A stretch of DNA of 57,038 nt, from positions 1 through 57,038 of the forward strand of contig NZ_JAPSHJ010000010.1 in assembly GCF_031179985.1 (NCBI RefSeq). Direction: 5' to 3'. Positions within the stretch are counted from its first letter, which is position 1; each line of letters opens with the position of its first letter. The position numbers and the translations under genes are program-made. This document shows, one piece after another, positions 9,278 through 18,546 of the stretch. Source of the stretch: Arthrobacter sp. Lineage in GTDB: Bacteria; Actinomycetota; Actinomycetes; Actinomycetales; Micrococcaceae. Below the pieces are notes generated by a model. It searched no databases and had not been told where the DNA came from. It saw only the letters and a list, made by a program, of their open reading frames with translations.

Positions 9278-10366
9278 TTGGACACCGCAGACTTGCGAGA
9301 ATTTACCGCCCGCTTTGCCTCCGCCGAGGAGATTGCCAACTGGGACAACCATGTGACTGCAAATCCCAATGGTGGAAATCTGCTGCAGTCTGAGGCGTTC
9401 GCTGAAGTCAAACAGCACTTCGGCTGGAAGCCACTGCACCTCGTATATGAGACCGCTGACTACACCAGCTATAATCTGGCGCTGGAAAAGCCCATTCCGC
9501 TGCTGGGCAAGATCTGGTACCTGATCAAGGGGCCGGATGTTGCTGACGTCGAGGACATCCCCGGGATCGCCGCAGCAAACGCTGATCTGATCAAGAGGGC
9601 GAAGCTGGGCGTTTTTGCCGTGAAGATCGAGCCCGATATTGTCCTGTCGGATCATGCGCGCCAAGTCATCGAAGGTGCAGGCCTGAGCAAGACGCACAAC
9701 CTGCAGCCCAACGATTCCACCGCTTTGCTGGACATCTCCCCTGAGCCGAACCAGTTGTTGCGGAACCTGCATTCCCGGGGCCGGAATGCGGTGCGCCGTG
9801 CTATCCGTGAGGGTGTTGAAGTGCAGAATGTGGAACCCAGCGAAGAAAACTTCAAGGCCATGTATTCGCTCATGACCACAACTGTCGAGGCAAAATCGCA
9901 GGTGCGGGTCCGTGAGTACGAGTACTACCGGCAATTCTGGACAAATTTCATCAACAGGGGTCAGGGCAGGCTGCTCTTCGTTTACGAGAACGGAGTTCCG
10001 TCCGTGGGCGCATTTGTGGTCAACTACGGGAACAAAGGAACGTACAAGGACGGTGGATCGCTGCAGAAGCGCAACCAGTATGGCGACTCCCACCTGGTGC
10101 AGTGGACTGCCATCAACCAGCTTAAGAACCTCGGCTGCACTGAATACGATTTCTGTGGGACCCCGCCCAGCGACCAGCTCAAAGACACGTCCAACCCGTT
10201 CCACGGCCTGGGACTGTTCAAGACCAGCTTCAGCAAGACAGTGACGGACTTCGTGGGTTGCTACGACCAGATCCTGAACCCCTTGAAATACAAGGCGTGG
10301 ATGGTTGCCGGAGAACGAGTGGCCCGCCAGCTCTACACCCGTCGGACAGGGCAGCAGTTCTATTAA
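9278..10366 (+). CDS. FemX-like peptidyltransferase (lipid II aminoacyltransferase family)
   Basis: A 362-residue protein with two GNAT-like halves typical of the FemABX group, which moves amino acids from aminoacyl-tRNA onto the peptidoglycan side chain to build interpeptide bridges. Visible family patterns are NPNGGNLLQSEAFAEVKQ near the N-terminus, NLHSRGRNAVRRAIREGV (about 166-183) and the C-terminal GNKGTYKDGGSLQKRNQYGD followed by HLVQWTAI. No coiled-coil tRNA-synthetase-like arm is obvious. The start is uncertain: TTG 9278 gives the longest form, TTG 9293 gives a form beginning MREFTARF; neither has a good ribosome-binding site. Acceptor and amino acid cannot be assigned. It lies between sdaA and a threonine/serine exporter gene. 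Confidence 0.82.
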   Translation: MDTADLREFTARFASAEEIANWDNHVTANPNGGNLLQSEAFAEVKQHFGWKPLHLVYETADYTSYNLALEKPIPLLGKIWYLIKGPDVADVEDIPGIAAANADLIKRAKLGVFAVKIEPDIVLSDHARQVIEGAGLSKTHNLQPNDSTALLDISPEPNQLLRNLHSRGRNAVRRAIREGVEVQNVEPSEENFKAMYSLMTTTVEAKSQVRVREYEYYRQFWTNFINRGQGRLLFVYENGVPSVGAFVVNYGNKGTYKDGGSLQKRNQYGDSHLVQWTAINQLKNLGCTEYDFCGTPPSDQLKDTSNPFHGLGLFKTSFSKTVTDFVGCYDQILNPLKYKAWMVAGERVARQLYTRRTGQQFY

Positions 10367-10411
10367 GTCATCGTCAACTAAGTCAGCGTCAACGCCAGGG
10401 AGGGAGGCCGC

Positions 10412-11896
10412 ATGACCAAGGAAACCGACGGCCGGCGGAAGCCGCACACTGACGGGCTACCCAAGACTGAACCGCTCTCGCCGTCGCAACTGCAGCAGAA
10501 CGTCGCTGCTAAACGCATGCTGCGCCGGCTCGTGCAGGGGGAGAATCCGCCTACGGCACCCCTGAGCATCGTTGACCGGCTGGCGGGAAGCCCTTATGCC
10601 AACCCGATGATCCAGGTTGGCGGAGTGGATACCTCCGCCCGCAAGACAATCGACTTCGCCCTTCACCTGGCTGAATCGATGTTCCGGTACGGTGCAGGTG
10701 CCCTCGAGGTGGAAACCAGCATCATTGCCGTAACGGCTGCCTTGGGACTGAAGAACATCGAGGTGGACATCACCAACCAGTCCGTGGCGATCAACTACGC
10801 GCCGAAGGACCAGACTCCCATTTCCCTGCTGCGCGTTGTCAGGTCGTGGACCAACAACTACGCAGGGCTGGCCCAGGTGCACCAGCTGGTGACGGACGTC
10901 GTGGCGGGCGGTGTGGGGCGGGATGAGGCTGTCCGTCGTCTCGAAGAGATCATCCACAGCTCCAAGCCGTATCCGCGCTGGATGGTGACAGTCGCCTTCG
11001 GGGTGTTCTCGGCTGTTTTCGTGGGAATCCTTGGCGGCGGAGTGGGTGCCTCCGGAGTTGCTTTTCTTTCCAACCTGCTCATCAGCCTGCTGGCCCGCCA
11101 GCTCAGCAAGCGGCGGGTACCGGACTTCTTTACGACGGCGTCCTGCGCCTTTGTGGTGACGTTCATTGCGCTGCTGCTGTGGCAGATCGGCGTCCCGATC
11201 GAGCCAGCTATCGTCGTGGTCGGAGGTATTTTGCTGCTGCTTCCCACGGGTCGCCTCGTCTCATCGGTCCAGGACGCCATCAACGGATTCCCGGTGACTG
11301 CCGCGGGCCGATTCCTCTCCACTGTCCTGACGTTCGGGGCTCTGGTCGCTGGGATTGCCGTTGCTTTGGTGGTGGGTGCCGTGGCCGGCATGGAAAAAAT
11401 CGACGTGACAAAAACATTCCCGCCGGCGTATGACTGGTGGGCCCTGATCATTCTTATAGCGGTTGCAGTACTTGCTATCGGCATCACGGAACAAACGGCC
11501 TGGAAGCTCCTGCTGCCTACTGCCGGGGTCGGCGTCGTCGGTTACCTTGTGCTGTGGGGGGCCACTGCATTCGGCGTTGGCGATAGGTTTTCCCCTGCTC
11601 TGGCAGCGGTGGTCATAGGCCTTCTCGGGCGAGTAGTCGCGCTGAAAATGGGGGCTCCCCAGCTCGTAGTCGCCGTCCCGGCTGCCCTGATCCTGCTTCC
11701 TGGCCTGACTATATTCCGCTCCATGTACGTGCTGACCATCGAAGAATCGGAGATCCTCATCGGGGCCGGCGGAATGCTGAACGCCGGCGCTATTGTCCTT
11801 GGGGTGGCCGCGGGAATCGTCTTGGGCGACACCTTGGCCAGGCCGCTCACACGGAATCTGGCGAGCAATGAGCGCAGGAGGGCGAGACGCCGTTAG
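10412..11896 (+). CDS. Threonine/serine exporter family membrane protein (ThrE-like)
   Basis: A 494-residue protein of the ThrE family, whose founding member exports threonine and serine in Corynebacterium glutamicum. The N-terminal soluble part (about residues 1-185) includes DFALHLAESMFRYGAGALEVETS, the start of the DUF1212 domain. About ten hydrophobic segments follow from residue 190 to 485, the second half corresponding to the DUF3815-like repeat (ILLLLPTGRLVSSVQDAING is conserved between them). GGGAGGGAGG lies upstream of ATG 10412. Its position behind gcv-glyA-sdaA suggests serine or threonine export when pools are high; the substrate is inferred from the family. Confidence 0.87.
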   Translation: MTKETDGRRKPHTDGLPKTEPLSPSQLQQNVAAKRMLRRLVQGENPPTAPLSIVDRLAGSPYANPMIQVGGVDTSARKTIDFALHLAESMFRYGAGALEVETSIIAVTAALGLKNIEVDITNQSVAINYAPKDQTPISLLRVVRSWTNNYAGLAQVHQLVTDVVAGGVGRDEAVRRLEEIIHSSKPYPRWMVTVAFGVFSAVFVGILGGGVGASGVAFLSNLLISLLARQLSKRRVPDFFTTASCAFVVTFIALLLWQIGVPIEPAIVVVGGILLLLPTGRLVSSVQDAINGFPVTAAGRFLSTVLTFGALVAGIAVALVVGAVAGMEKIDVTKTFPPAYDWWALIILIAVAVLAIGITEQTAWKLLLPTAGVGVVGYLVLWGATAFGVGDRFSPALAAVVIGLLGRVVALKMGAPQLVVAVPAALILLPGLTIFRSMYVLTIEESEILIGAGGMLNAGAIVLGVAAGIVLGDTLARPLTRNLASNERRRARRR

Positions 11897-11965
11897 GCGT
11901 CGCGAGGCTCAGGAGGCTCTCAGGGCGGCGTGGCTCAGGAGACGTCAGCTCCAGATCCCACCCGT

Positions 11966-12805
11966 TCAGATCTTTCCGATGGGGAGCTGTTTCTCGGCCT
12001 GGAAGTCATCTTCCACTCTTCCCTTGGCCCAATAGCCGGACAGGGAAACCTGGGAACGCTCAAGTCCGCGCTGGACGAAGAACACATCACGTAGGGCCTT
12101 CATGTAGCCCCGTTCCCCATGGGCGAAAACCTGCACCCGCCCGTCCAGCCACTCGCCGTTCCGTACAGCATCGACCAGAAGCTCACTGGAACCCGCCGGG
12201 GTTCCCCGACGCAGGAGCCAGTTGAGCTCTATCCCCACGGGCGCCGCCACTGCCTGGATGTCTGCGTCGCTGTCTACTTCGAGATAGGCCTTGCCGAGCG
12301 CCTCTGGCGGCAACGATTCGACGGCAGCGGCAATGGCAGGCAAGGCTGCCTCGTCGCCGGCGAAAAGGTACCAATCGACTGCCCGATCCGGGTTGTAGCC
12401 GCCGCCGGGGCCGGTGAAAATGATCGTGTCACCGGGCGCCGCTGCTGCTGCCCAGGGTCCTGCCAGGCCTTCGTCCCCGTGGATCACGAAATCAATGGCC
12501 AGTTCCCGGGCCGTTTCATCCACCCAGCGGACGGTATAGGTCCTGGTGTGCGGCCACTGCTCGCGTGGCATGGTTTCCCGGACGGTCCACAGATCCAGCG
12601 GCTCCGGATAGGCGACCCCTGGCTGCGGGAAGGCGATCTTCACATAACGGTCGACGAACGCATTGTTGGTGTAGCTGGAGAATCCTTCACCACCGGCGAT
12701 GATCCGCACCATGTGCGGTGACAGCTCTTCCCGCCGGAGAACTGTCAGTGAGGTCTGAGGGCGCGAGTTGCGCGTGGCGGAGGTGGCAGCGGGAAGTGAC
12801 GTCAT
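11966..12805 (-). CDS. Siderophore-interacting FAD-binding protein (ViuB-like)
   Basis: A 279-residue flavoprotein of the siderophore-interacting protein family, which reduces ferric siderophores in the cytoplasm to release iron. The N-terminal FAD domain contains VDRYVKIAFP and HTRTYTVRW (about residues 85-98), matching the family R-x-Y-T/S flavin motif. The C-terminal NAD(P)H domain includes DWYLFAGDEAALPAIAAAVE, VQVFAHGERGYMKALRD and the terminal SLSGYWAKGRVED. The start ATG 12805 has no Shine-Dalgarno; an iron box and -10 box end directly before it, suggesting a leaderless iron-repressed mRNA. It converges with the ThrE-like gene and is next to ung, with no siderophore biosynthesis genes nearby. 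Confidence 0.92.
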   Translation of the reverse strand: MTSLPAATSATRNSRPQTSLTVLRREELSPHMVRIIAGGEGFSSYTNNAFVDRYVKIAFPQPGVAYPEPLDLWTVRETMPREQWPHTRTYTVRWVDETARELAIDFVIHGDEGLAGPWAAAAAPGDTIIFTGPGGGYNPDRAVDWYLFAGDEAALPAIAAAVESLPPEALGKAYLEVDSDADIQAVAAPVGIELNWLLRRGTPAGSSELLVDAVRNGEWLDGRVQVFAHGERGYMKALRDVFFVQRGLERSQVSLSGYWAKGRVEDDFQAEKQLPIGKI

Positions 12806-12824
12806 GGAGGTAAGCCTAGGCTAA
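12806..12824 (-). promoter_or_regulatory. DtxR/IdeR-type iron box over the promoter of the siderophore-interacting gene
   Basis: Reading the minus strand, TTAGCCTAGGCTTACCTCC matches the 19-bp IdeR consensus TTAGGTTAGGCTAACCTAA at 14 positions. It ends one base before ATG 12805. TAGGCT (12818-12813) within it can serve as -10 box, 7 nt before the start codon. An IdeR-like regulator is encoded at 33789-34484. Confidence 0.78.
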
Positions 12825-12868
12825 GTTAACGGCGTGCCGCACATGGTGACGCAGCAACGGACGCCTCT

Positions 12869-12889
12869 GCGGCTCCAACCCGGAGCCGC
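12869..12889 (-). terminator. Hairpin after ung
   Basis: GCGGCTCC (12869-12876) pairs with GGAGCCGC (12882-12889) around a 5-nt loop, immediately after the ung stop codon. No T-run follows on the minus strand, so it is a weak or factor-assisted terminator, or an mRNA stabiliser. It lies between ung and the iron-box promoter. Confidence 0.45.
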
Positions 12890-12890
12890 C

Positions 12891-13658
12891 TCAAAGGACC
12901 GGAAGTTCCCAGTCGACCGGGGCGGCGCCCTGCTCATGCAGCAGGGCGTTGGTCCGGCTGAACGGTTGGGAACCAAAGAACCCTCGCGACGCTGACAACG
13001 GGCTCGGATGGGCGCTGGCCACAACCGGCGTATTCCCCACGAGGGAACGGACGCCGACAGCGTCCTTGCCCCAAAGGATGGCCACGAGGGGAGGGGGGCT
13101 GCCGTCCGCATGCCTGCGTGCGGCCAGAGCGGCGATGGCCGCCGTCGTGATCTTTTCCCAGCCTTTGCCCCGGTGGGAGCCTGCAGCACCGGCCCTGACG
13201 CTCATGACCCTGTTGAGCAACAAGACTCCCTGATCCGCCCAACTGCTGAGGTCTCCGTGAACCCGCGGGGGGAGGCCAAGATCATCTTGGAGTTCAGTGA
13301 AGATGTTGGCCAGGCTCCGGGGAATGGGCCTGGTCGCCCTATCCACCGAAAAGGATAAGCCGACGGCGTGACCTGGCGTCGGATACGGGTCCTGCCCTAC
13401 CACCAGGACCCTTACCGCCATCAAGGGTTGCCGGAATGCGCGCAAAACGTTCGACGGTGACGGCAGAACTGTGTGCCCGGCTTCCACTTCAGCAGCGAGG
13501 AAGCTCAAGACGCCGCGTAATTCGCTCTCGACGGGGGCGAGTGCCTCTGCCCAGTCTTCAGCTACCAGGCCTGAGAGCGGGAGGCGCACAAGATCGGCAA
13601 ATCCAATAGAGTCCGAAGCGGCCGGCTCGAGGTCGAACAAAGCATCTGAGTCAAACAC
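12891..13658 (-). CDS. ung: Uracil-DNA glycosylase, family 1
   Basis: A 255-residue enzyme that removes uracil from DNA as the first step of base-excision repair. Motif A is [20 protein letters not shown] with the water-activating D90; motif B is [16 protein letters not shown] with H217. [12 protein letters not shown] is the intervening family segment. The open frame continues upstream to 13769, but those residues are unlike Ung; GTG 13658 gives the normal length. Its ribosome-binding site is poor (AGGA only 3 nt away), while GACAAT 7 nt upstream suits a leaderless start. It is divergent from the DUF3263 gene. Confidence 0.95.
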   Translation of the reverse strand: MFDSDALFDLEPAASDSIGFADLVRLPLSGLVAEDWAEALAPVESELRGVLSFLAAEVEAGHTVLPSPSNVLRAFRQPLMAVRVLVVGQDPYPTPGHAVGLSFSVDRATRPIPRSLANIFTELQDDLGLPPRVHGDLSSWADQGVLLLNRVMSVRAGAAGSHRGKGWEKITTAAIAALAARRHADGSPPPLVAILWGKDAVGVRSLVGNTPVVASAHPSPLSASRGFFGSQPFSRTNALLHEQGAAPVDWELPVL

Positions 13659-13885
13659 AGTTCCTATTGTCCCTGTACCGAGGGTGGATAGGGGATACCG
13701 GGCGGGTGCCCGGCACGTGCGGGCCGCTCCCGAGCTGAAGAAACGCAAGTCATGCAGCGTAAATGACAACCGTGTTATTCCTCCGTACCATGGGAGCGGG
13801 ACTCTACGCCGGAACCAGCCAGGCGCAGTCCGCTACCCACTCGCAGAACCAGTTGCATTCATCAGGACCAGCAAAGGACCGTGCC

Positions 13886-14203
13886 GTGGCCGAACCCGTA
13901 CAGGATCATCTGCTTCAGCAGGTACAGCCAGCAGGAGAGCCTCGCGGCGACTCTTCCCTGAGCGAGCGGGAGCAGCAAATGCTCGCACTGGAGCGGCAAT
14001 GGTGGAAGTATGCAGGTGCCAAGGAACAGGCCATCAGGGAGTTGTTTGACCTCTCGGCTACGCACTATTACCAGATCCTGAACGCACTGATCGATACTGA
14101 AGCCGCTTTGGCACATGACCCTATGCTCGTGAAGAGACTGCGTAGACTACGTACGTCACGCCAGCGGGCACGTACTGCACGTCGCCTTGGTTCGGACGCC
14201 TAA
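13886..14203 (+). CDS. DUF3263 family protein
   Basis: A 105-residue protein with the actinobacterial DUF3263 core: LSEREQQMLALERQWWKYAG, KEQAIRELFDLSATHYYQIL and DPMLVKRLRRLR. The core looks like a small DNA-binding, helix-turn-helix-like domain (AIRELFDLSATHYYQ), but its function is not established. I place the start at GTG 13886 because AAGGA lies 7 nt upstream; a longer frame from ATG 13763 has no ribosome-binding site and adds a low-complexity N-terminus. A LytR_C-domain gene follows 52 bp later, an arrangement common in actinobacteria and suggesting co-transcription. The 227 bp between it and ung holds divergent promoters that I cannot pinpoint. Confidence 0.8.
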   Translation: MAEPVQDHLLQQVQPAGEPRGDSSLSEREQQMLALERQWWKYAGAKEQAIRELFDLSATHYYQILNALIDTEAALAHDPMLVKRLRRLRTSRQRARTARRLGSDA

Positions 14204-14255
14204 AGTGAGCCAGCGCTGAGCAATCAGCGACTACCAGCAAGGACACCGTTCAATC

Positions 14256-14888
14256 ATGACCAAGTACGCAAGGGATGAATTCGACAGGATTCCGGAGGCA
14301 TCGTCACGCCAAGGTGTCCACCGGGTGGCTGCGGGCCCTTCCAAGCGTAAATTGGGTCCCGTGATGGCAGTAGGCGTAGCCGCTCTCGCGGTTGGAGTGG
14401 CGGCCTTCTTCTTTTTCCCTAAACTTGGTTTCTCCACTGCTGATCCGTTGGCCATGTTCGGACGATCCAGCTCCGCCTCCGGATCGGCCCCCTCGGCCGA
14501 GCCTGGCACCACTCCCTCAGCAACGACTGAACCGTCCCAGAGCCCGGCTCCTCTGGCCACCACCTCGGAATCCACCCCTCCGCCGCCAACTCCGGAGCCG
14601 ATCGCCCCGCTGGTGGACAAGAGCCAGCCTGTCGCCGTCTACAACGGGACTACGACGGCGGGATTGGCCGGACGGGTAGCAGAGCAGATCCAAGAAGACG
14701 GCTGGACGACGGACCCGATCGGGAACTGGGGCGGATTGCCGCAGCAGACTTCCGTCATTTACTACAAAGGCGAAGCCCAAAAGGGAGCAGCGGCGGCTCT
14801 GGGGACGTTGCTCAGCATCCCCACTCTGGTTGATTCGGCAGAGTTCCAGCAGCCCCTCGTGGTGGTTCTCGGGCCAGGCTACCAGTAG
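14256..14888 (+). CDS. Membrane-anchored LytR C-terminal (LytR_C) domain protein
   Basis: A 210-residue protein with a cytoplasmic N-terminal stretch of about 33 residues, one membrane segment (about residues 34-55, ending in AAFFFFP), a long Ser/Thr/Pro/Ala linker (about 70-122) and a C-terminal LytR_C domain (QPVAVYNGTTTAGLAGRVAEQ … TSVIYYKGEAQKGAAAALG). LytR_C occurs at the end of LytR-CpsA-Psr cell-wall ligases and alone in proteins such as this; the isolated domain is extracellular and its role is not well defined. It follows the DUF3263 gene by 52 bp and is probably co-transcribed. The linker's low complexity is normal for wall-spanning proteins. Confidence 0.85.
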   Translation: MTKYARDEFDRIPEASSRQGVHRVAAGPSKRKLGPVMAVGVAALAVGVAAFFFFPKLGFSTADPLAMFGRSSSASGSAPSAEPGTTPSATTEPSQSPAPLATTSESTPPPPTPEPIAPLVDKSQPVAVYNGTTTAGLAGRVAEQIQEDGWTTDPIGNWGGLPQQTSVIYYKGEAQKGAAAALGTLLSIPTLVDSAEFQQPLVVVLGPGYQ

Positions 14889-15063
14889 GCTCAGTTAAGC
14901 CTGAATAACTATTGGGCACCATTCGGCCTGCCGCCGGACAGCGGACCATGGGGTTCGTTACAGTGATTAACGACGCCTTGAAGTAGGGGCAGCACAGCGA
15001 CGGCAACAACGCGACCGCAGCACAGTGACGTGGGCCGGAAGCAGCAATGAAAGTGTGGACAAC

Positions 15064-15267
15064 ATGGCTCTGGGAACCGTCAAATGGTTCAACGCCGAAA
15101 AGGGCTACGGCTTTATCACCGTGGACGGATCCGGGGATGACGTCTTTGTCCACTGGTCCGCGATAGAGGGCGACGGTTACCGCGCGCTCGAAGAGGGCCA
15201 GCGTGTTGAGCTGGAAGTGGGCGAAGGAGAGAAGGGCCCGCAGGCAGAAAACGTCCGGCCCGCCTAG
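15064..15267 (+). CDS. Cold-shock protein (CspA family)
   Basis: A 67-residue single cold-shock domain that binds single-stranded RNA or DNA as a chaperone. RNP1 appears as KGYGFI and RNP2 as VFVHW. The tryptophan in VHWSAI replaces the more usual phenylalanine (VHFSAI). The start is ATG 15064, inside a longer frame that begins at 15025; the domain begins exactly there ([14 protein letters not shown]). It has a leader of over 100 nt from the previous gene. Its stop codon overlaps the GTG start of the downstream lipoprotein by one base (TAGTG), which is unusual company for a cold-shock gene. Confidence 0.93.
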   Translation: MALGTVKWFNAEKGYGFITVDGSGDDVFVHWSAIEGDGYRALEEGQRVELEVGEGEKGPQAENVRPA

Positions 15268-16538
15268 TGGGAGCCGAACGAGCCGCCGTCAGGGCGGTCA
15301 TGACGGCGGGTGCCTGCCTCGTCCTTGCCCTTACTGCATGCGCCGGTCAGGCCGGAAACGCGCGTCTGTCGGAGGCCGAGGCAAGCGGTGACGGAACCCT
15401 GCGGATTGGCCTGATCCTGGACAACGTGGGGGACCGGTCGTTCCTCAATGATTCCCAGCGGACAGCCGCCCGGCTTGCGGTTCAGGAGATCAACGCTGCC
15501 GGCGGCCACAAGGGGAAGCCTGTTGAGCTGTTGCCGGAGAAGGTCAATGAGGATGCCTCCGGGCAGGCCAGGGAGCTGGTGGCTGCCAAAGCAGACGTCG
15601 TGATCGGGCCAACGGATTCCAGTAATGCAGGTGAAGCCATCGATGTGCTCGCCCGTGCCAAGGTCACCCTGATCTCGCCGGCCAATACGGCGATGGCACT
15701 GAGCAAATATAAGAGCGGTGGCTACTACTTCCGCACCGCGGCTGCGGACGTCGCCCAGGCTTCGGTGCTGGCCAAGCTCGCCAAGGACGGTGGTGCCCGC
15801 AGCGTGGCGGTGATCCATGAAGCAGGCAGCTATGGCGCCGACGTCTTAGGTGCAGTGAAGTCGGCGGCCAGCCAGGCCGATCTGGACATTGCCGTGGACG
15901 CTGAATTCACGCCAGGGGATGCGCGGGGGGCCGCGGCGAAGGCCAAGGATTCGGCACCCGATGCCGTCATACTGGTTGCGCGCCAGGATGCCGTCGGAGC
16001 AATTGCCGAACTGAACAATGCAGGCCTGGGCGGGAAGAAGCTGATTCTGAGCGACGGGGCCGTGGACCAGTATGGCTCAAGGCTTGGCTCCAAGGCCCTC
16101 GATGGCTCCCGGGGAGTGCTCCCGGGTACTTTCCCGTCCGCCCACTTCCAAGGCGAGCTGGTGGCGGTCAACGCGCAGCTCAAGGACATGACCTTCGCTG
16201 CGGAAACCTATGATGCCGCAAATCTGGCTGCCATCGCGGCGGCGGCAGCGCAGGACGACGCCGGTGCGTCCATCGCCTCACACCTGCTTGCCGTCTCGGG
16301 AGGGCGGACTGCGAGCGAAGCCGACCGGGCAGCTGACGCGCAGGTGTGCAAGACATATCAGGAGTGTGCAGAGGCAATCCGGTTGGGAAAGACAGTGGAT
16401 TACGACGGCGAATCGGGCGCCATAGCTTTTGACTCCAGCGGGGACATCACGAGTGCCAACTACATGGTGTTCACCTATGGAGCGGATAATACGGCCAAAA
16501 TGTCAGGCACCGAGTCCGCGGCCAAGGACGCAGGCTGA
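15267..16538 (+). CDS. Branched-chain-amino-acid-type substrate-binding lipoprotein
   Basis: A 423-residue type I periplasmic-binding protein of the Leu/Ile/Val (Peripla_BP_6) class. It begins with a lipoprotein signal: charged N-terminus, hydrophobic core and lipobox LTAC with C25. The binding fold starts with TLRIGLILDNVGDRSFLNDSQ and includes NAAGGHKGKPVEL, DVVIGPTDSSNAGEA and VAVIHEAGSYGADV. It would sit outside the membrane and capture a small solute for an ABC transporter or act as a sensor, but no permease or ATPase gene is nearby, so it is an orphan. GTG 15267 overlaps the cold-shock stop; ATG 15300 is an alternative start with a shorter signal. Confidence 0.85.
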   Translation: MGAERAAVRAVMTAGACLVLALTACAGQAGNARLSEAEASGDGTLRIGLILDNVGDRSFLNDSQRTAARLAVQEINAAGGHKGKPVELLPEKVNEDASGQARELVAAKADVVIGPTDSSNAGEAIDVLARAKVTLISPANTAMALSKYKSGGYYFRTAAADVAQASVLAKLAKDGGARSVAVIHEAGSYGADVLGAVKSAASQADLDIAVDAEFTPGDARGAAAKAKDSAPDAVILVARQDAVGAIAELNNAGLGGKKLILSDGAVDQYGSRLGSKALDGSRGVLPGTFPSAHFQGELVAVNAQLKDMTFAAETYDAANLAAIAAAAAQDDAGASIASHLLAVSGGRTASEADRAADAQVCKTYQECAEAIRLGKTVDYDGESGAIAFDSSGDITSANYMVFTYGADNTAKMSGTESAAKDAG

Positions 16539-16587
16539 TCGCTGGGAGCGAACCGGCCCCGCTATTGAACCGTTCTGCGGGCTTCTG

Positions 16588-16614
16588 CTTGCACTCTCCC
16601 CAGTGGAGTGCTAA
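16588..16614. promoter_or_regulatory. CIRCE operator 1 (HrcA site)
   Basis: CTTGCACTC (16588-16596), 9-nt spacer, GAGTGCTAA (16606-16614). The right arm matches the CIRCE consensus completely and the left arm at 7 of 9 positions. TTGCAC (16589-16594) and TAATTA (16612-16617), 17 nt apart, are a plausible promoter overlapping the operator. Confidence 0.85.
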
Positions 16615-16622
16615 TTATTGAG

Positions 16623-16649
16623 TTAGCACTCCTATGTATCGACTGCTAA
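16623..16649. promoter_or_regulatory. CIRCE operator 2 (HrcA site)
   Basis: TTAGCACTC (16623-16631), 9-nt spacer, GACTGCTAA (16641-16649). The left arm is perfect and the right arm differs by one base. It begins 8 nt after CIRCE 1, giving a tandem arrangement with centres 35 bp apart. No hrcA gene is in the window. The leader 16650-16830 that follows holds no gene. Confidence 0.85.
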
Positions 16650-16725
16650 TGCGGTGTCCGGTTCAGGCCGGCCGCCGGGTACGGAAGCCGGACACAGGAG
16701 CGAAAGAAATACCTGACTGGGGTGA

Positions 16726-18459
<1,734 letters not shown>

Positions 18460-18486
18460 CCCCCTGGTTTAGCCTGAAGATCAAAC

Positions 18487-18520
18487 GTACGGCCTCCTCT
18501 CTTGAGGGGGCCGTACTTTT
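18487..18520 (+). terminator. Rho-independent terminator after groEL
   Basis: A 13-bp stem with one G-U pair (18487-18499 with 18504-18516) and a TCTT loop is followed by TTTT. It ends the groEL transcript before the convergent GH26-like gene. Confidence 0.93.
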
Positions 18521-18546
18521 GTATCCAGGGCTTGGTGACCTGGCTG

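Noticed and set aside
9197..10447. 416-codon open frame antisense to the FemX-like gene
   Set aside because: Shadow of the real gene through codon bias; it has no family-like motif and overlaps its complete length.
12869..12889. Strong intrinsic terminator for ung
   Set aside because: The stem is good but there is no T-run on the minus strand, so only a weak terminator is reported.
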